Positions 31,958-42,914 of a DNA stretch of 64,000 bases are shown here, in pieces. The DNA comes from Colocasia esculenta (lineage: Eukaryota; Streptophyta; Magnoliopsida; Alismatales; Araceae). The stretch is taken from contig CM024755.1 of the NCBI GenBank assembly GCA_014218235.1, positions 35,918,713 through 35,982,712 of the forward strand, given 5' to 3'. The notes under the pieces are model-generated. The model had not been told where the DNA came from, ran no database searches, and was given only the letters and a program-made list of their open reading frames with translations. Each line of letters starts with the position of its first letter. The first letter of the stretch is position 1. Made by a program: the position numbers and the translations under genes.

Positions 31958-34900
31958 TCATCTTGTTGGTGCTGGAAAGTGGAGTCAATTGCCTGCTCGA
32001 CTACCTCGGGCGGCAGTTGTTGGAACTCGGCCCAATAGGGGCTTGGTTCCGGGGCGGCTGGCTCTGTCACCGGCTTCTTGCCCCTGCAGTCTTCTTCTTG
32101 GCGCTTGAGTATTCGCGGAGGCGAGTCCTCGAAGCACTGCCCCTTGCTCTTATTTCCCGGAGCTTGCTCAGGGGGAGGGGAGACTTGGTGTCGTCGAGAC
32201 CCCTTCTTTCGCCGAGGAAGTTGTTGCTGGGCTTCTTCCCTGACCTCGGCTCGGACTGCCGGATTACCTTCTGAGTCGATCTTCCCTTCTTGGATGAGGG
32301 ACTTGACCCAGTCTCGGATGATCGGACACATATCCGTGGGATGCAGCAGCATGGCATGGTATTTGCAATACATGGGGTGGTTTAACTCCCTCTCCGTGTA
32401 TGTTGGTGGCAGCTTGTGCGCCTTTACACAGCCTTGCTGCAGGAATCTTTCGAAGATCTCCCCGGTCTTTGCGGTCGCAAAGAGATTCGGGGAGACTCGC
32501 CACCCGGGATACCATAGGGCGGGGGCCTCGTCAGATGAGCCGCCTTCTGTCATATCCGGGTCCTCTCGATTGCATCTTAAGATGGGCTGCTCCTTCAGGG
32601 ATATGTTCCTGAATCGCTGTCCCAAGCTCGCGCCTTCAGCGTCAGCTATGGACGATATCGGCGGCACGAGCCACCCTTGTTCATCAGCTTCGGGGGCTCG
32701 GAGGTTCTTGAAGCGCATATAGTCGCTTTCTTCAAATTCCCGCTGGGCTGCTTCCTTGGCTCTCATCAGGACCATGGAATTGCCTTCCGGGTCGATCTTC
32801 CCTTTTTGGATGAGGGATTCGATCCAATCCCGGACATCAGGGCACCTGTCTGTAGGGTGCAGCAGCAAGGCGTGGTATCGACAGTACATGGGGTGATTCA
32901 ACTCCCTTTCAGTGTATGTCGGCGGCGGTGTATGAGCCATCACGACGCCTCGTTGTAGGAGCTTTTCGAAGATTTCCCCAACGTTTCCGGTCGCCAAGCG
33001 GCTGTGACGGGGAACTCTCCCTCCCGGGCACCACCAGGTAGGGGCTTCGCCGGATGAGCCGCCTTCTACCATATCCGGGTCCGGAAAGGTGAAGGCCACT
33101 GGTGTATAAATTTCCGGCGGGTCGATGACGTTGACTGTATGCGTGACAACGTCAGCTGAATGGTCCGTCCATTCGCGGATGTGAGGCTGCGGCGGGTTGA
33201 CCCGGGAGTTGCCCAAGTCAATAATCCCTTGGTTGACCCATGCTTCAACCTTGTCTTTGAAGACGTGGCAGTCCTCCAAAGCGTGCCCTGCATCTTGATG
33301 GTATATGCAGTAGTTTGGCGGGACGCTCGTTGGCGGCTGGCAGCCCAATAGTCCTGCTCGCAAGCAGGTGCGGTAGAGTGCCAGCGTCCGATGTCGCGGG
33401 AAGGAGTACAATCTCCCAGCGATTTCGTCATCAGACGGATTCGAAGACTCCTCCGAGATCCACCCCCCACAGGGAGGGCGCGTCCGGGGGGCAGGTGTGC
33501 CCACGGTTCCTTGGAGTCCTTGCTGGAGGGTTGTCAGGCTCTCTTGCATGGTCCTTAGGTACATCAACGTCTGGCGCTGACCGTGCCGCAGTGACTGGAC
33601 CTGTCTTTCCAGGTTTTGCACTGTCTCGGACCATGTCCTGTGCTCCGAGGCTGAGGGGTGATCCCCCTCCCATCCGTTGGTGGAATGGGCGTCCCAAGGA
33701 TTTGCCTCGGGGTCCTCTGGCTCGGGAGGCGGCGCATTGACATGGATGACATTGGCCGACTGCCTCGATTGGTCCCAAGCATGGGGCTGTGGGGGATCGA
33801 CCAGATGTTCATGCATGGTGATGAGGCGACTCTGAATCAGTTTCTGTACTTCGTTCTTGAAGACATAGCAGTCCTCGACGGAGTGCCCCAGCATGCGGTG
33901 GTAGAGACAGTAATTTGGTTCATCCACCCTATCCGCTTCATTTGGTCTCCTCAAGGCCGGAAGCTTGAGCAAGTCATTCTTCATGCACAGCTTGAAGAGC
34001 ATCTTCGTATGGTCCCTTTTGAAGGAATACGGCGTGCTCATACGCTGTGGCAGCGAAGTTGGGGGCGGCTTTTCTTCCACCTTCTTGCTTGGAGCGCCGG
34101 AGGTCATGACCTTCTTCCCCTTGCTTTGCGGGGCGAAGTCCACAACATTGGCTTCTCTGCCCACAGCGCGCTCCTTACCCGGCTTAATTTTTGGGGGAGC
34201 TTGCATCGGGTTGTCGGCGAAGAACATTTCGATCTCCGCCACGACCGCGTTGAGCTGGTCGAAACCCTTGATGTTTGTTCCCAGCAGCTTTTCGCTTATT
34301 TGCGCCGCCAGGCCCCGTCGACAGATGGTTATGGCATCTTCTTGTGTCGAGGGGTTGTCGCACCTCATGCTGAAGTCACGCCACCGCTTGATGAAGTCGA
34401 GTGCCGTTTCTCCTTTTCTTTGCCTGAGGGAACACAGCTCTGCGAGCGACACCTTTCTCTCGGCCGTCTGGAAGCGGTCGATAAATTTCTTTTGGAGGTC
34501 GGCCCAATCGACAATGGAGTTGGGCCTCAACCTGGAGTACCACTAGAAGGCGGTGCCTGTCAGGGATGTTGCGAAGTAGCGGAGGAGGTAGGATTCATCG
34601 AATGCCAACTCTCTCATGGCCGTTATGTAGTAGGCCAGGTGCTCATTTGGTGAGCCTTGTCCATCAAACTTCTGCAACTTTGGCGCCTTAGGGAAGTCCG
34701 GTGGCAGCTTCTTGAATTGATGGTGGACGGGATACGGCACACTGTAGAGATCTACAGTGGCAGTTCCCTCGCCTCGCTGAGCAAAGCGGTCGTCCACGAT
34801 CTTCTCAATCATTCGCCGCTGGGCGACGATATCTTCAGCCGCGGAGGCTTGGGAATTTATGCCCCTGCGTGGCTGTTGGACCGGATCGACAGTATAGTCG

Positions 34901-36333
34901 TTGACCGCGGCTATGCGTGTGTTGACATCGGGCAGGTCGCCTTGTTGATGTCTTGTCCGAGCATTTTGGTTTGCCGTCGGCACTAGGCGGCGTGGCGCAT
35001 TTGCCCCCGCCTGTTGTCCTCGCTCGGCCAGGAGTGCGGCCATTTCAGCCTGCCAACGCTGTATGAAATCATATTTGGCGTCGTCCGTCATCGCTTGGAA
35101 GGCAGCTCTGGTTGGCGGCATGAGGAACACTTCAGTTTGCTCCCCGTCAGCCGGCAGCTGCTGATCTCCGAGGCGGAGGCTGGCGACTTCGTCTTCCTCC
35201 CCTCCTTCGGGGTCCAGTTGGACCTGACCCGGAAGGGGCCTTTGATCGCGATCGAGTGGAGGCTCGAGAAGTTGTCCCAGGTTCGAGGGCTCAGCCTGAG
35301 TGCCTTGTTGCCCTTGGAGAAGTCTCCTGGCAGCACTCCGGGTGTACCGGAGGACAGCTTCCTCGTCCTGTCCAGACTCATTTATCCTGAGCGCTCCCGC
35401 AGGGATGCCGGATGGCCCAGGTGCCTCCCTTCCAGAAGCGTAGCAGGTGAAGATCTTCATGCCTCCACCTTCTTCAGGCGTCCGCTGCACTCTCCGCTTC
35501 TTGGGCTTCTGAGTGCTTGGACGGATTACTGCTCCCAGCCTGGTGAAGACTGAGGCGCTCAGTCTTTCAAAGACCGAGACTCGAGATGTGGAAGCTCCGG
35601 CTTGACTGGCGTCTCCCCCTTCAGCAGTTTCCGCTTGGGCGGGGACGAAGTTGGGCTTCCTATAAATGCCCCTGCGTTTGTGTCCGCGGGGACGAGGAGG
35701 TTCGGCTTCTTGGGCTTTTTCTCGCCCAAGTACCGTCGCCTTCTTGGAGCCATCGGCGGGTTGGTCCGCTCTGGCTTGTTTGATGTGGCGGGCTTCCTGC
35801 TTGGTCACCCACATTTGCCTCATTTTGCGAGGCGGTTGGGGCGCCGAGCTTGATGCCTGCCCCTGTTGGGCTCCTTTTGAGGAGTCCCGATCTTCTTGAC
35901 GTATCCCCTGGAGGGGAGCATATTTGTTGGAGGTTGCCACCGTAGGGACGCTTCTGTCCCGGGGCAATATCGGCTCGCCTCCATCGAGCCTGACGCGGAT
36001 GTCACCAACTAGCACGGTTTTGCCGGAGTTGGAGACGACTGCGTGGGGCTTGCTGCCCCTGCGTCCCTGGCGCTGCCCCCGTTTTCTAGGGACTGCGACG
36101 CAAGAGATGGTGTTAACCGAGAAGACTCGGCCTTGGCTTGAACGGGGTTTGGTGCCCCTGGTTGCAGTAGCTTCAGGCGCCGCCTTCGGGGTAGCTTGGA
36201 CGGCGGGGACCACCCCTAGGAAGTAGGGGGATCCCACCACTGCAGGAAAGTCGCCGAACACGAGCGGGACGGCGAGGTAGCCACATTTGGCGTGGCATGC
36301 GATGACTTGCGGACCGTAGGTGACGGCGGCCAT
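31952..36333 (-). pseudogene. gag: Gag plus spacer of C, one nonsense codon, truncated
   Basis: One reading frame runs from MAAVTYGP (36333) to the junction at about 31957, about 1450 codons, interrupted by a single TAG at 34543-34545 where A reads CAG. It is the best-preserved Gag of the GC-rich family here and passes without shift through the first zinc motif into the spacer, which shows that Gag and spacer form one frame. All four CHHC motifs are present. The last about 30 residues of the open frame come from inverted B1 sequence and are not native. An upstream ATG at 36415 is out of frame. Confidence 0.83.
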
Positions 36334-36492
36334 CGAGCAAGCTTGAGTTGCAGGTGGAGACGGGCTTCTGTCGCCGGCTTTCGCTCCTTGTACCTGTGAT
36401 GTGGAAATTAGTCATCTTTTATTTCTATATCGGCATACGGTCTTTTTACATATGCATGGAAGGCAGGAACAGTCCCACCGGGCGTGCCAGAT
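36334..36492 (-). other. Leader and primer-binding site of C
   Basis: The primer-binding site TGGCACGCCCGGTGGGAC reads on the minus strand at 36472-36489, three bases from the LTR. One arm of the 17-base inverted repeat is at 36430-36446. The short ORF starting MTNFHITGTRSES lies here. Confidence 0.75.
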
Positions 36493-37059
36493 TGTTGGAA
36501 CGCGGAATTTTCTTTCTTTTTTTTTTTTCTTTTCGATCCACCTCTCCTATCTTCGAGATGGATCTTTGCGTGGGCGTGCCAGACTGTTTGCGAGAAACAG
36601 ACAAAGATTATTTTATGAGGAGTACTGGGTGCGGACCCTGATACCCTCGAATTTATTTTCCGCGTGCGCTCGCGTTCAGGGCGATTGGAGTGGTCGTGTA
36701 CTGGACCGTTCCCCACCGACCGAAGTCGATGTTTCATTTACATCGAGTATAACACTCGAATACCTTCGAATGCGTAATGTTTGTTAAAAGACCGTATGCC
36801 GAAATTTAAAGAAGAAAAGGCAGATGACAAATGAATTTCCACAATTTTATTCAAGCATGCTCATGTCATTTATATTTATGACATGACGTTTACATTTACA
36901 TGTACGCCTTTAGTGGGGTTTTGTACCTCCACTGGGCGTGTATGTAACAAGCCAAGTACATGGACGTCGACGACAGGGTGTATGTGCCTCCGTCGGACGC
37001 TTACATGATAGTGGGTACATACGGGTTACCAGTGGGGTGTTTATGCCTCCATATGTTAA

Positions 37060-37760
37060 CATGCCTCGACGCGTGTCGTTTTGTGACACCGGAGGACTTA
37101 AATATATGTGCCTCGACGCGTGTCGTTTTGTGACACCGGAGGGCTTAAGTACATGCCTCGACGTGCGTCGTTTTATGACGCCGGAGGACTTAAGTACATG
37201 CCTCGACGTACGTCGTTTTATGACGCCGGGGGACTTAAATACATGCCTTGGGGGTCTTATAACAACCTGTGGTGTCTCCGTGTGGGCGAACGCAGGAGGG
37301 CTCGACCACGGAGAGGAAGCACCAAGGGTGTCGAAGACCTCCCCCGACTCGTGCGGCCTATACAAGCTCACGCACGGACCACCTTTAAGCACGGGCAGAC
37401 TCTGGGCTTGGGCCGGAGATGGCGCGTTTAGGCCGATTCGGCGTGGCGTTCAAATGGGGGTATGCCCCTGCGTGAGCAACATTGCCTCTACGCACGTCGT
37501 TTGCCGACGGCGGAGGACTTTAAACATGTGCCTCAACGAGTGTCGTTTTATGACACCGGAGGACTTAAACATGGCCTCGACGTGCGTCGTTTTATGGCGA
37601 CGGAGGACTTAAATATGGGCCTCGACGAGTGTCGTTTTATGACACCGGAGGGCTTTAAACATGTGCCTCGACGTGCGTCGTTTGATGACGACGGAGGACT
37701 TAAAACATGTGCCTCGACGTGCGTCGTTTGATGACGACGGAGGACTTAAATATGAACACC
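37060..37760 (-). repeat. Type III hairpin arrays in the C LTR
   Basis: There are two clusters (about 37060-37250 and 37490-37760). On the minus strand inner stems read GTGTC/GACAC, GCGTC/GACGC and, in a shifted register, CGTCGT/ACGACG, while CCTC/GAGG outside is constant. Confidence 0.8.
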
Positions 37761-38621
37761 GGGGGTCATATGACAACCTGTGGTATCTTCTCACGGACGA
37801 GCGCAGGAGGGCCCGATCACGGAGGACAGAACACCGACAGACGCCAAAGACTTTCTCCCCAGCACGTGCGGCCTATTTAAGCTCGCGCACGTAAGGCTCT
37901 CCCGCCTGTCTCTCTCTTGGCGCCTTCTTGGGGCTGAATCGCCTTTTTTTGGGGCCGAAATGGCATCCTCCACGAATGGGGGAGTACCCCCCTATTTATA
38001 GGGGCTCGGGGGGTCGAACCGGCGGGGGTGTGCTCCCCGGCGGGGGTGCCTCCCGGCTCGAGCGTCGAGGCGGGCGCGGGCGCCGAGGCATCGCGGACCG
38101 GCGGGGGTGCGCACGCGAACCGGCGGGGGTGCCTCCCGGCTCGAGCGTCGAGGCGGGCGCGGGCGCCGAGGCATCGCGGACCGGCGGGGGTGCGCACGCG
38201 AACCGGCGGGGGTGCGCTGGACTGGCGGGGGTGCACACCCCGCCTGGACTGGCGGGGGGTGCGGCCCCCCGCTTGAACCGGCGGGGGTGCACCCCCCGCC
38301 GAACCGGCGGGGGTGCGGCCCCCGCTGGACCGGCGGGGGGGGTCCCCCCGCCGAACCGGCGGGGGTGCGCCCCCCGCCGAACCGGCGGGGGTGCACACCC
38401 CGCCGAACCGGCGGGGGTGCAGCCCCCGCCCGGCCCGGCGGGGGTGCGCCCCCTGCCGAACCGGCGGGGGGCCCGCACCCCGCCTAACCGGCGGGGGTGC
38501 GCCCCCTGCCGAACCGGCGGGGGGCCCGCGCCCCGCCTAACCGGCGGGGGTGCGGCCCCGCCCGGCCCGGCGGGGGTGCGCCCCCTGCCGAACCGGCGGG
38601 GGTGCCACCGCCTGGCCCCCC

Positions 38622-38629
38622 CTATAAAT
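38622..38629 (+). promoter_or_regulatory. Antisense TATA box in the C LTR
   Basis: CTATAAAT on the strand opposite to C, at the far edge of the minisatellite. It points out of C into the 3' UTR of D. Confidence 0.5.
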
Positions 38630-39077
38630 GGGGTGGGCCTCCACTCCATCGGCCATTTCCAGAAGGATTTCTGGGGGTTTTGCTGGTTTGTCATGGCACG
38701 TGCGGCACACGTGCGCACACATGCCCGCATGCATTTGACGTGCATTCGACGTGCGTTCTTGCCCGTCTCACGTGCGTTTGACCTCATTTTCGGAGGGCAC
38801 GTGCATTTAACCTTTTCGGACCCATCCGAGTCGTACGCGATCTTTAACGCGAGTCCGGACATTGAGTTTCGGCTGTCCGGGGCGTGCATTTCCGCCATTG
38901 ACGGGCTTTTTTAAGCGTCGTCCTCCGGCTCGTTCTGGGTGGACATCCGAACTCAAACCCATTTATCTCGGGTGTTCGAGTGAGGGAGACCGGAGTTTCT
39001 TCCCAGCCTTTCGTGGATTTCCGGACGAGTTTGCCACTCGGGACTTGTTTAAATCCCGATATTTTTCGGGTTCAACA

Positions 39078-39440
39078 CCTACCAAGCAGAATAGGGGCCC
39101 GGCCTAGCATTTTGTTTACTGGCCGCACGAAACCTGCCTTGATAAGTGATGATTTGATTTTGATTTTTATTTTTTATTTTTATTTTTTTTACATTTCTGA
39201 CTCCTGCGCCCTCTCGGGTTTTCACAGAAGCCAGCCCCCTCTAGCTTTTTCCAACGCGCCCTTTCGGGTTTTCACGTTGAGGGGTTATCCATTTTTGCCT
39301 GAGGCGCCCTTTCGGGTTTTCACCTCAGCTGGATTTTGGGCATTTTTACCCTCGGGCACCCCTTTTGGGGAGCGACCAAATCCGCTGGGACATCTCTATT
39401 TTTAGTCCCCTTTCTTTTCTTTTTTTTTTTCGGGATCCGA
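39078..39440 (-). other. D 3' UTR with type II hairpins
   Basis: Three type II hairpins read on the minus strand between 39328 and 39201 with stems CTGAGG/CCTCAG, CAACG/CGTTG and CTTCTG/CAGGAG, the same trio as the first set in A. A T-rich run (39155-39192) and a GGGAC...GTCCC pair flank them. No coding sequence. Confidence 0.75.
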
Positions 39441-39449
39441 AGCGGGGTT

Positions 39450-40065
39450 GAGGAACCTTGGCTAGAGGATTTGACTTGGTCGACCTGGATGGTTTGCTGA
39501 CCAAGAGGGAGTTTTAGCCGACCTTCTGGGGGTTTATTGGCTAAGGGGTTGACTTGGTCGACCTGGACGGTTTGCTGACCAAGAAGGAGTCTTAGCCGAC
39601 CTTCTGGGGGTTTATTGGCTAAAGGTTTGACTTGGTCGACCTGGACGGTTTGCTGACCAAGAAGGAGGTTTTAGCCGACCTTCTGGGCGTTTATTGGCTA
39701 AGGGGTTGACTTGGTCGACCTGGACGGTTTGCTGACCAAGAAGGAGTTTTAGCCGACCTTCTGGGGGTTTATTGGCTAAGGGTTTGACTTGGTCGACCTG
39801 GACGGTTTGCTGACCAAGAAGGAGTTTTAGCCGACCTTCTGGGGGTTTATGGCTATGGGGTTTGACTTGGTCGACCTGGACGGTTTGCTGACCAAGAAGG
39901 AGTTTTAGCCGACCTTCTGGGGGTTTATGGCTATGGGGTTTGACTTGGTCGCCCTGGACGGTTTGCTGACCAAGAAGAAGTTTTAGCCGACCTTCTGGGG
40001 GTTTATTGGCTAAAGGATTAACTTGGTCGACCTGGACGGTTTGCTGACCAAGAAGGACATAATTC
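39450..40065 (-). repeat. Type I hairpin array of D
   Basis: About eight tandem units of 76-80 bp, each with the same two hairpins as in A (minus strand TAGCC...GGCTAA and TTGGTC...GACCAA). The array starts about 180 bases after the integrase stop rather than at it. The segment 40070-40240 between is rich in T runs and holds nothing else. Confidence 0.88.
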
Positions 40066-40242
40066 ATAGAGGGGGAAATTTTTTTCTTTTTTTCTTCCCT
40101 CTTTTTTCATAGGCTCTTTTGCCCTTGGGCACCCCTTTTTTTTTCTCTTTTTTTTTTTGGGGAGTGACCAAGTCAGCCGGGACCTTTCTATTTTCAGTCC
40201 CTTCCCTTGTTTTTTTTTTGAAATGGGTGCATGTGCCCAACC

Positions 40243-42914
40243 CTAGCCTGATTCGGCTATAAGGGGATCAGAGGGCTGCTGCCCGGGGAATTCATGCTCA
40301 GGGGCAAAGTACATTTTGAGATGCTTGCCATTTAGTGGTGGGAAGGGGCGATCGCCGGCATGTGTTGCCAGCGTGTATCCCCCGCCTTCATACACTCTGG
40401 TGACCACGTACGGTCCGCGCCAGTTTGGCTGGAGTTTACCACTTGATTTGCCTGCCATGACCTCTCTTTGCTTGACCATGACGAGGTCACCTTTCTTGAA
40501 GACACGGGGCCTGACTAGCTTGTCGTAGGCTCGAGTCATGCGGGCTTGATAGGATTGGAGATGTTTGTATGCTTCCAACCTTTTGCCTTCTAGGTCGGAC
40601 AATTCCTCCAACCTTCTTTCCATTTCTTGTCGCTCTTCGGGCTGAAGACCGGTATAAACGGCAACCCTGTAGGACGACGTTTCAATTTCGATGGGGAGCA
40701 TGGCTTCAGCTCCGTACACCAGAGAGAAAGGAGAACACCCGGTAGGGGTCTTGTAGACCGTCCGGTATGCCCAGAGTGCTTCGTGCACTTTCTCCCCCCA
40801 ATCACGTTTGCGATTGCCGACTATCTTGGCAAGCAGTTTGCAAAGGGTCTTGTTGAAGGCTTCCGCCAGACCATTGGCTTGAGGGTTGTAGACCGTTGAC
40901 GTCCTCCAATCTATCTGGAATTTGGCCGCCAACGCATATATCGTTTTATTTCTGAAGGGCGTACCGTTATCTGATACGATCCGATGAGGGGTGCCGAACC
41001 TGTAAATCAGGTGTTGCTTGACAAATTTGGCAACGGCTGCCCCGGTTACCTCCCAGAGAGGGACTACTTCCGCCCATCGGGAGAAATAGTCGGTGGCTGC
41101 CAGGATAAACTTGTGGCCGCCAGAGGATGGTGGGAATGGTCCCACGACATCCATTCCCCATTCAGCAAAGGGCCATGTAGGGGCAGTTGGATGCAATTCG
41201 TTCGGCGGCTTTCTCGGCACCGAACTGAAGACCTGGCATTGGTGACACGTACGCGCGTATTGGACGCAATCCGTGTACATGGTCGGCCAGAAGAAGCCTT
41301 TCAGCTTGATGTTGATTTTCATTTTGTCTCCCGCTTGATGGGCTCCACACAGTCCAGAGTGGACTTCGTGCATGATGACTTTGGCTTCTCTGGGGGAGAG
41401 ACATCGGAGGAGGACAGACTTGTCTTTTTCATGGACAAGCCGATATAATTGGTCCCCGATCACTTGATATGATGTGGCCCGCCGCAGCAGTCGGACTCAT
41501 TCGGCCCGGTCTGAAGGCAGCAAACCGTTCTTTATTTGAATGATCGGCTGGCGCCAGTCTTCTTCTTGACCGGCTTCTTCTTCGAGGGTGTTGACTTCGG
41601 CATTTTCTGGGTCGAAGTCGTCCTCGAGAACACTGGGCATCAGCCTCCTATGTCGGACAGTTATGCCCAACTCCCCTTCAGGAGGAAGCTTTAGGGCGGA
41701 CGCCAGTTTGGCTAGCGCATCCGCCTGAGAGTTTTGTCCTCTAGGGACATGTCCGATTTCGAACAAGTAGAACCTCTCGCGGAGCTTCATTACTTTGGCA
41801 TGATAGGGGATCAATTCCTTTTTTCGAACTTCGTAGTCCCCCAGCACTTGACGGATGACCAGCTGCGAGTCTCCATAGACTTTTATGCATTTGATGCCCA
41901 TCTCGGCAGCCAGTTGAAGTCCCACGATCAGCGCCTCATATTCAGCCTGATTGTTGGTCAACGGCTTCATGAGTGCACATGAGTTGTGCAGTATTCCCCC
42001 TTGTGGAGTCACTAGGACAATGCCCGCTCCGGCGGTATAAGTTGTAGTGCCGTCAGTTTGCTTGAGCACTCGGGAAGCGCCATCAAAGTAGAGTTCCCAA
42101 TGTGGTGACTCTATGGCGAGAGTATTCCCGTTTTCTTAAATGGGGACTTCTTTCTGTTGGGTCCCCTCCCCGTGGGGGGATGAGAGCGTTTCCTCTTCCG
42201 GGAGCTTGAACTCGAGGGGAGAGCCTGCTGGGAGCGGATGCGCCGCCAGGAAATCCGCCATGCCTTGCCCTTTGATTGCTTTTCTTGGGACGAAGGTGAT
42301 ATCAAACTCCATGAGGAGAAGGGCCCACTTTCCCATTCTTCCTGACAACACAGGTTGGGTGAGGAGCGCCTTTAGCGGGTCTATCCTCGAGATGAGGCTG
42401 ACTTGATGGGCTAGCAGATAGTGCCGTAATTTCTTGACGGCGAATATCAGCGCTAGGCACACTTTCTCCACTGGAGAATATCGGTGCTCCGGACCCACGA
42501 GCATCCTACTGAGGTAGTAGAGCGGTTGCTCTTTGCCTTCCTCATTTGTTTGCGCCAAGAGCGCTCCCAGCGACGTTTCCATGGCCGCGATGTAGAGGAT
42601 GAGCGGCTTATCTTTTACCGGGGCTCCCAAGACGGGAGGAGTAAGCAGATACTCTTTGATTTCTTTGAAAGTATCTTGGCACTCTTGGTCCCATATGAAT
42701 GGGGCTCCTTTCTTCATCAATTTGCTGAAGGGGGCGCATCTGCCCGCAAGGTTGGAGATGAACCGCCTTATGTAGGCCAGCCTTCCCTGGAGAGATTTCA
42801 GCTCCGTTAAGGTTTTCGGTGGCGGCAGCTCTCTGATAGCCTTGATCTTGACGGGATCAATTTCTATCCCGCGATATTTGACAACGAAGCCGAGGAACTT
42901 GCCGCTTGACACGC
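40243..42914 (-). pseudogene. pol: D pol, 3' part: RNase H, second RNase H, integrase
   Basis: Reading left from the solo LTR: end of RT (SSGKFLGFVVKYRG), RT-linked RNase H, second RNase H and integrase with H2C2 finger, DDE motifs and GPY module, ending at 40243. The frame is interrupted by TAA near 42136 where A0 reads CAA, and by TGA near 41498 where A0 reads CGA. A third change region lies between 42100 and 42070. Protein similarity to A is high, so these are point inactivations. Confidence 0.86.

Larger units (their letters stand above)
31952..39077 (-). mobile_element. Retrotransposon C, 5' LTR with gag and spacer only
   Basis: Read on the minus strand it has a 5' LTR (39077 to 36493), primer-binding site (36489 to 36472), leader, gag and spacer. 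It stops within the spacer where it meets B1 in inverted orientation; CCAGCT at 31952-31957 could belong to either side. Its right flank (39078 on) is the 3' UTR of D. I read C as an insertion into D whose distal part was lost. Alternatively the LTR could be the 3' LTR of D shared with C. Confidence 0.8.
36493..39077 (-). repeat. 5' LTR of C, 2585 bp, mosaic with an internal duplication
   Basis: The ends on the minus strand are TGTTGAACCC and TTCCAACA. The first about 150 bases resemble the solo LTR and the D LTR, but the sequence around the antisense TATA box and minisatellite matches A almost exactly. Sense TATA on the minus strand at 37993-38000; antisense TATA on the plus strand at 38622-38629; minisatellite 38017-38617. 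The part beyond the sense TATA holds two copies of a block of roughly 400 bases (hairpin array plus adjoining sequence), about 37060-37440 and 37470-37900. Confidence 0.87.
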
